A stretch of DNA of 64,000 nucleotides from assembly GCA_022410635.1 (NCBI GenBank), contig JAJVDF010000003.1, positions 6,625,799 through 6,689,798 on the forward strand, written 5' to 3'. The notes below the pieces were generated by a model. That model made no database searches. It was not told the DNA's origin and saw only the letters and a list, made by a program, of their open reading frames with translations. Origin of the DNA: Tretioscincus oriximinensis. Its lineage: Eukaryota; Chordata; Lepidosauria; Squamata; Gymnophthalmidae. Made by a program: the position numbers and the translations under genes. Shown piece after piece: positions 14,001 through 23,000 of the stretch. How positions within the stretch are numbered: the first letter of the stretch is position 1; every line of letters starts with the position of its first letter.

Positions 14001-17000
14001 CCGGTAGTATTAAGAAGATATTAATATTTTTATTGCTTTTATTATTACAAAACCCAAAGTAGCTGAGGAAAAGAGGGGGAGTAAAAGAAAGAAAAAAAAG
14101 AAAGAAAGAAATAAGTAAGTAAATTACAGCCCATGGGCAAAATCCAGACTAAATCAAACCCTGTCCAGGACTCGGTAGTAATCATGTGTTGCTACCTTGG
14201 CCATATAGTTAGATCTACCACACAAAAAATGGAACTAGAGTCTTGCAGCTTTAATGGATGTGGAAAAGGTGATTCTATGGGCCCAACTGTGTCTAAATTT
14301 CAGTCCACTTCCAGACTTTCCACATCAGCAAAATGGCAAGTTGCTCCTGGATTATCTAACCTAGAAAACTTGGGATCAGATACTGCAGAGAAAAATAATA
14401 GCTTTTAGTCTGATGGATCAGAGGTGGACTTAGATAAGCAGAACTAGCTTTGATGGCCAGCTCACTTTAATCTATCAGGTTGATTTTATTTCCCAAGCTT
14501 CTCCCATGACTCCCTGTTGGCTGGAAAACTGGAGCTTTCTTCTGCCACACAACCCATCTCCGTTCCTCTTTAATCTTCAGGTGACAAAGCTGGAGGCCCA
14601 GCTGGCCAAACAATCACTGGCAGAAGAAGAGCTACAGAAGCTCCAAGCAACTTTGGCCATGAGGGAGGAAGAGAAGGAGCTTCTAGCAAAGCAACTGCAG
14701 ACATATCAAGACAGAAATGCAGCCTTAGAAGATAAAGGTATCAACATTACTACATCTTGGTCCTGGAGATGATGAATTCTGGTTAGGTTTCCTGTGCACA
14801 AAGGACTGTAGACATTCTTATTTTTAAATGCCTGACTCATTAAGATGCTCTTAAGTTGACCTTGATTCTGATGACTACATTCATGCAGCTGTCCTGGCAA
14901 CTATAGGGAAGTGGTTGCCACTAATCCAAGCCTTATCTCGAGATATATGTATAATAAGGCTCAGTGCAAATCCATCCAGAGATTACTTGGTGATTTCCAA
15001 CAGTGTTTTAGACATCATTTAAGCTTACTTTTTAAAATCAGCCTATGTAAGCTACATGCTTCCATTCGCTGGGGTTTAAAGAGTGCATTGACAATCAAAT
15101 GCTCATTCCAATATCATTCTGACTTTTTCTTTCACATTTCAGGAAGCAGCTCTCCAATATTAGTAGAAGCAGCCATGAGTTCATATGTTTCATTTATTAA
15201 TGTCATAATAAACCAATAGGAGCAATTGTCACTTACACTACATGGAGTGTTGTGTACCTATTGCTTATTTGTTTAATTCCTCGAAAAAAAGGAGGGTAAA
15301 AGTTGAGGTCTCCAGCATCTTTCTCATTTCAGTGAAATCCCTGGAAGAAGCAGCACAGATGGGCAATGTGATGTGTTTGGAACAAGCTTCAGAAGCTCCA
15401 CTACCTCCTCCACCACCTCCCCCTCTTCCACCACCTCAACTTTGTTCTGCCCCAGTAGAGTAAGTATTTGTCTTACGTGCTGGAATAACATAGGAAACGG
15501 GTAGATTTCAAAGAAATTTGGATCCAGAAAAAATAGCATGAGGTCTTGCATGGGGTCTGTTAGTCTTGCTAGACTAAGGTAAGCAACAGCTTTCATAGAC
15601 AAATCACCTTCTCCAGATGCAGGAAGAGATAGGTGGGTGGATGAATGGATGGGGGGAGTCACAGAGCAGTTCAGAGACTAACAAGAGAAGAAGAAGACAA
15701 AGACGAAGATGACGAAGACGACGAAGATGAAGATGACGACGACGATGATGAAGATGACGATGAAGAAGACGAAGAAGAAGACAACGACGACGAAGACGAC
15801 GACGATGATGATGAAGAAGGCGACGACGACGACAACGAAGATGAAGACAAAGAAGAAGACGAAGAACAAGAACAACAACTGGGTTCTTATATCCTGCTTT
15901 TCTCACCCAAAGGGACTCAAAGTAGCTCACAAGGGTATTTTTGCCCGAAGACTTACATTTTATCTTCCCCACCAGGCGGTGGTGGTTCCCATGTACCTAC
16001 TTGCAGTCAGTTGCAATTCCTTGCAATTCATGCTTTCGAATAGCTGGGTTGGCTAGAGCTACAGGCTAGTGGAAGGTGCTCACCACTTCCCCACGTCCGA
16101 CACAGGGCTTTGAAATCCCATCTCCCAGATGGGAAACGGTTTCCTTAGCAACTGAGCAGCATATGCTTCTGCAGACAAGCCTCCTTCTTTCAATGCTCAG
16201 ATGCTGCTTATCTCTAAAGTGCGATGAGATCCCCTTACTAGGTTTGCAGGACATAGATTTTAAAGCTGGGAAGTGCAAGAGAAACTTCGTTCATGGTTTC
16301 TCTGGTCAGGGGCTGCCAAAATTACCCTAGAAAACTTCCCTGGCTGCTCCACACAAACACACACACTGTCTGGAAAAACGTTCCATAGAGGCGACTGGGC
16401 CAAGACGTTTTCCTCAAAATTCCATATACACCCATTGTTGGTGCTCCTCACTGTAGACGGTCTGCCACTTCTGTGTATACCTGGATTATTAGACAAACAG
16501 TAGACACTGCATCAGCAATACAGTGTTACTAGCAATACTAGTTATTGGGGATGTGTGTGAAAGGAATGGTGGCTCTGGATGCTAAATTCTCGGGGGGTGC
16601 AGCAGTGCTTCTCCCTAAATGTACCATCATAACTGCCTCCCCCACATCCCAGCATGCTGCCACACCAGAGTTTGTTCTATGAAAGGCCTTTAAAGGCAGA
16701 GCCAGCATCCAGGCAGGGTAATAAGTGGTGAGGACACTGTACCAAAAAAACACACTTTAAATTGTGGGGTAGGGCAAGTGGGCAGCCTATGGTGGCACAG
16801 CAGATCAGTAACACCTTGATGAATGTAGGTGCACCGGTTTCCCCACCTGTCCCATGCCCTGATTTGTGGGTGGGGTGTGCCTGATGGTCTGGCGCACTAG
16901 ATCCATGTTTGTCCTGGGTGCTGCTGGACCTTTCAATGCCCCTACTGCAGCACACTAAAGCCCCCTGACCAGTAGGCATAGGTGGCCTTGCCTCCAGTAT

Positions 17001-20000
17001 CTTCCAGAATTAGAGAAATGGGAGCCCATCGATGATACATCACTAGGGCTCTATCCCCACTGAGCCTTATTCTGGGTTATATCTTGGTACAGAGCATGGT
17101 CATCTACATGCTAGTGTAGGGGCCTGCCATAGCCTACACTAGCATGTAGATGCCACATTCCTATTCTGAGATATAGCCAAGAAGAAGGCTCAGTGGGGAC
17201 GGGGCCTAGGTGGTTAACCTCTTTCTGTGTTCCACTTCAACAGCCCCCTGAAGCTCATCAAAGAGAGGAAGGGAGCCCGAAAAATGACATGTGGTAAGTG
17301 AGCTGGTGGGTAGTTCCTGTGGCACCTCTTCAACAGAGACCACTTGCCTGATGGGGGAAGGGGGTGGTCTTGTCTTCCTGGAAATTCCACTATACGCAAT
17401 GCTAAGGAAGTGAAAACATGGGGCTGGGCCTTTTCAGTGGTGACCCCTAGACTGTGGTATGAATCCCCTCTTGAAATACTTCAAGCTGCTCCATTGAAGG
17501 TCTTTAAGAAAATCTTTTAAGACCTCTTTGCCCAGGTCTTGGGTGTAGGAAAGAGTCACACACACATACACACACACACTTCCAATTTTAACAATTGCAC
17601 TCTGCTTTATGGATGTTATGTTCTGTTTTTATGATTATGACCCACTCTGTGACTTTTGGGTATAGAGCAGGATAAACATTCGAAGAAATAAATAAATGTG
17701 AATTTCAGAGAAATAGTGTTAGTCCAGTAGAAAGTCCAACAAAGGGGCCAGCAGCCCTTTGAGACTAACAGGAGAAAAATGGGTGGCATAAGTTTCGTAG
17801 ACATGTCTACTTCTTCAGATGCGAGTTTCTTCAAATGTGAGTTTCTTTATGCAGTCGGTTTGCCAGCAGGGAGAGCACATTACTGAACTAGAGCCATTTC
17901 TTCCTAGCCCTGGTGTTTCTATTTTGTGGAGAGTGGTACGATCAGCATGAAACCAGAGATTATGTAATGATCATTTGTAGTGCTACAAAAGTGTTCGTCT
18001 GGATCCACCCCATGAGAGGGCTGAACATACATTTGAACAGCTTCTGTGTGGAGTTCTCCAACAGCACTGGGGAAACATATCTGGATACTTGTGTTGGCTT
18101 CACCTGGTAAAGACAAACTGAACCTTCTTACTTCTCTCATCAGCAGGTGTGACCAGTAATAATGATGCCAAAGCAAAAGCGGTGGAAGAAATGATGGCAC
18201 GAATCAAAAGCGGAGTGGTGCTACGGCCAGCACGAATGGGCAGGGGAGACCTCTGCAAGGTAAATGAACCACTAGCAAAGAGTATGCATGTTCTTGCATA
18301 ATTGCCTTCCCACTCATCCACATCACTTTGATGTCTAAAAGGTGATGGAACTGTCAAGAGGGCCTTTCTGGAAGATCTTAGGCTGTAGACAGGTCTGTAA
18401 GAAAGAAGCCCGTCCCTTCATGTTCCCCTCCTCATCCAGCAAGGTCTTAGATGAGGAGGAGGACTGTTTGGGGCTTGAGCCTCTGGACACAGACAGCTTA
18501 CCGGAGGTCTCTGAGCCATTATTAGGGAATAACAGCTGAAAAAAAAGAAGAATGGGTTGATATTCAAGATTTTGTACCTCACAGAATGGAGAAGCAACCA
18601 TAGAAAAAGGTTAATTAGGGCAGCTGAGAAAGGGTATGTAATGAGGCATAGACTGCAGCTCCTCCAAGGAAAGAGCTACAAATAAGATGGAAATTCCCCA
18701 TAACTAATCTAAACTTTTTCATATTTGTCTCTGTCTCTTTCTAGTGGGCATAACCTTCTGTTCTTGCTATTCCCATGGGAGTTCCTTGTGTTTTCCCTTA
18801 GTTATATACATTTGCATGGTATGTTATTAAATACCACTTCTTGGGTCTGTGTATCAAGCTTATCTTAGTTGTGCTCCCAGTTCTCCAGGGCCCTTTTTTA
18901 GGGTTCTATAGATAACGTAAAGCCAGTTTCAGTTTGCTTTGTGCGACTTAGTTATCCTGATGTGTGAGACAGGACACCTTCATATATTTGGGAGTCAAGC
19001 TGTTTAGAACTTTAAAAATCAATATTAATACCTTGAATTGAACACAATAGCAAATGGGCAGCTATCTATTGGCACCCTAGCTGCTGCACCCTATACAATG
19101 TTGTAATATATTTTTGTTCAAGACTCAATTTGTTCCACACTCCAACCCTCCAGATATTGCAGGCTAAGGCTTCCATGGCTGGTGCATGATATCAGTGAAG
19201 AGGGAAAGCAATTCTTCATTTCCAATTGTTGCCTGCAAAGCCTAGTTTGACACAAGTAACACAGATCAAAGCAGATAAACAAATCATTTGGTCACTTCCT
19301 TTGGTGCCCCATGCATTACCATTGTGAGCTGTAAACCTGCAAAATCTGGTGGGTGCAATCTGGGGCCCCTTGGTTGGGAAGATGCAGGAAGCACATTCCT
19401 AATTTGATTTCTCTTTCCTTAATCTGTGTCGTTGTCTCAAGCCATCGTCTGCTACAGGAAGTAAGCGCAAAAGCACTGCGATGGAGCTTCAAAATCTTTT
19501 GGTAAGAATAACTCTGGGGTTGGGGGAAGAATAGAAATAGCCCCACAGGGAGAGAGTGAAAGCATTCTGCCATATACCACAACTTTTCCCATGCCACTGC
19601 AAGAATAAGAGGAGCTCTGCTGAACCAGGCCAAAGCCCTTCCAGTCTAGCTTTCTGTCTTACCCAGTGACCCACCAATAGCATTTGAGCATCTCAAGCAG
19701 AAGAAGAAGGCAAAACCTTCACCTGTTCTCAATTCCTGGTGAATGGCATTTCAGGAATATTGCCTATTCCATCCAAGAGGCAGGATCAAATCATCCATCC
19801 TAGCAGCTATTGATACACTTGTTTTCCATGAATTTGCCTAATCCTACCCATGCTGCTAACTGCCACCACTTCTTCTGGAAGTCAGTTTCATAAACCACTG
19901 AACCTCTGGGCAAAAAACCCCACTCTTCTCCTCATCAGTGGGCCCCCTGGTCCTAGTGTTGTGTGATAGAGTAAATTTTTTCTTCTTTACCTTATCCATC

Positions 20001-23000
20001 CTCTGCATTAGGCTGACCAGATTACCCCTTTTGGGGGGAGGGTGTTTGAAACTTAGGGTGCCTCCTGTTTTTTTCTGAGGAAAAAAATTAAAAACAATTT
20101 TTTTTTACATGGTGGCATTTCACTATCAACATCCAATATTTCAGATTTTCACTATTACTAATTAAATTACAATTACACATTATTGCAAGTTTACTATGAG
20201 GATTTTTTATGTTATTATGGTTAAGCAGTGACGCTTAGAAAGATATCTTTTGCCATTTCAAATCCCAATACTGATTATCCCTAGAGAAACTCAATGTATT
20301 AAGATCATTCCAAGGTAACATTTCAGAGCAGAATAGCTACCCCATGTCTGGATGCCCCTCACTCCGATCATTCTTACCATGAATTGAATGGCTTATTCTT
20401 GCTATTCTCATTGTCATGTTATGCTTTCCTATTGCATTTTGTGTCCTAAAACTGTAGCCCTTCAGGTGTTCCTAAACAACAGCCCCTAACACTTCTTCTT
20501 ATATTATGTGCCAGACATGGTGCAATGCTGGGAGCTATGCTGGCACATCTGTAAAACCCCAGTCTCAGGACCAGTGATTTAAAATCTCTGGAGTAGGGTT
20601 CCCACCTAAAATCTGAGGTAGAGTTTTGCCCTTTTAAACTGTATGAAAAATTGGTTTTCTTTCCAGGTGCTGCAAGCATTAGAAGTTACACCTGATAAAA
20701 GGCCTCTCTTTTAGATCCATTAAAGAGACAAAGTTCTAGCTACTCTGGAGGTATCCTATTACATTTTTATAGAACTCACATCGTTTCCTCCTGTGCTCTT
20801 TTACAGCAGAATTTTCTGCTTTTAGCTTGGGGTCAAGACTTGGTAATGCAAGTAATGTGGAAAGTAGAGGTGGTTGTCAATTCAGTCCCTTATCTCTCTC
20901 CTGAAGTAAGCCATGGTAAAACTTCTGTACCTCTGACAAGGAAGTCCTCATGCAGATGCCCATGCAGTCAACCAGGAGTTGGCCATGATTGAATGATACC
21001 CAACAATAAAGTCATCTTAATCCCTTTTGTTCTGATCCTCTCAGACCCAGAGCACTATAAGGAGGACAACCAGGAGATCAAGCCGGCGTAAGGGCAGCCA
21101 GAAGAAGCTCACAGACAACCAGCTGGAACGTGCGCTGCAGAGACGACGAAGGATAGTTGACTGCCCAAACCAGTCCCCAGGTCAGCAACTGGAGTCCACA
21201 ACAGCACCAGAGCACAGGCTGCCTTTCAAGTCTGAGGAGACTACAAGGAATGGCAAGTCCACTCAAGACAGAGATGTTCTGAGAAGCCCATCTTCTGGTT
21301 TGCTCTGCCCAGTGGAGCCCATCCAAAGCCAGCCAGGTAACAAGCAATTTGATTGGACTTCAAACAGCCCAGAATATCCAGCAAGGAAGTCTTTTGGCAC
21401 TTTAACAACTAACAAGAAAAAAGTAGGGAGCAGGAGCTATTTCTTTGAATTCAAACTGTCTAGTGATCTCGTACTTAAGTCATGACTGTTTCCAAGGCTT
21501 GCCATTTGGACAGGAGTGGCTGCATCAGCCATTCTTGGACACTTGCCTTCTTGCAGTGTGACTGGCTGTGTCATCCTTGGCCCTGGTCACACCAAAATTT
21601 CAATCCAGCTTCAGTCTACTTTGGGAATGGAAAAACAGGGTAGTAAAATAAATAGTCATTTTCTTTCCACGTTATCTAAACAAAAGTTGGATTTTTTGAG
21701 TTGGAGGATGCCAAAAAATAGCAACTTGTCATTTTATTGATATATTTTTCTCTTTTTCTGAAAGTTGACTGATGCTGGATTAAAATTTAGATGTTACCAG
21801 ACCCAAGGGTGCACCTGCATACTGTTTCTTTTCGCTTTCCTTATGCTGAGATGGATTGCTTTAAGAAAACATCTGAGAAAAGCAACTTTTGTAGCACTTT
21901 TTCCCATGTACCTAGATATAATGTGCTGCCATCTCGACTGGCATGGAGCACATGTGGTTGTTGAAAATGCATGAATGAGAGCATTGCCACACATATGCAT
22001 TAATGCTGCCAAGATCCCCAAATAACTAGTATCACACGCCACTAATTAGGTAAAACCACCATGTGTTCCTCATGCTACTGTCTTATGGGCAAGAGAATGA
22101 TGATCATATAATCATTTTATTATGTGGTGATAATAGCAGGAGGAAAGCATAAGAACATAAGAAGAGCCATACTGGATCAGGCCACAGGCCATCTAGTCCA
22201 GCATTCTGTCCCACACAGAGGCTCACCAGATGCACCTGGGCAGTTCGAACAGAGGAAAGTAAAATATGCACCTGTTCATGACTCCCTGCAAATGGCATTT
22301 CAGGAGCAGTGCCTGTTTCTCCATCCCGGAGGCAACTTCCAGACATCCATCCTAGTACCCATTTATACCCTTGGTGTCCATGAACCTGTCTAGTCCTGTC
22401 TTGAAACTATCCAAGCTGTTAGCTACCACCACCTCTTCAGGAAGTAAATTCCACAGGCCGATGACCCTCTGGGTGAAAAAATACTTTCCTTTGTCTGTTC
22501 TCACCTTTCTGCCCATCAGTTTCAAGGAGTGCCCTCTGGTCCTTGTGTTGTGTGATAGAGAAAACATTTTTTCTCTATTCACCCTATCCATCCCATGCGT
22601 GATTTTGTACACTTCAATCAGATCACCCCTCAAACGTCGCTTTTCGAGGCTGAAGAGGCCCAGACGTTGAAGCCTGACTTCATAAGGGAGGCGCCCCAGA
22701 CCCTTGATCATTTTTGTTGCCCTTTTCTGCATCTTCTCTAGTACCACAATATCCCTCTTGAGATATGGTGANCAGAACTGAACACAGTTTTCACTACCCT
22801 GAACAGTTTAGTATCGTCAGCAAACTTGGCTACTTCACTATTTAACTCGGCATCCAAATCATTTATGAATATATTGAAAAGCAATATTGAAGTGCGGTAT
22901 CCCACTTCTTACCTCTTTCCACTTAGAGAATTGTTCATTTATTACTACCCTCTGTTTTCTATCTTTTAGCCAGCTTCCAATCCAAGACAAAATCTGTCCT

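Noticed and set aside
15645..16056. Very acidic Asp/Glu-rich ORF and its Lys/Thr/Met frame-mate
   Set aside because: Entirely produced by the (GAN)n tail of an antisense SINE.
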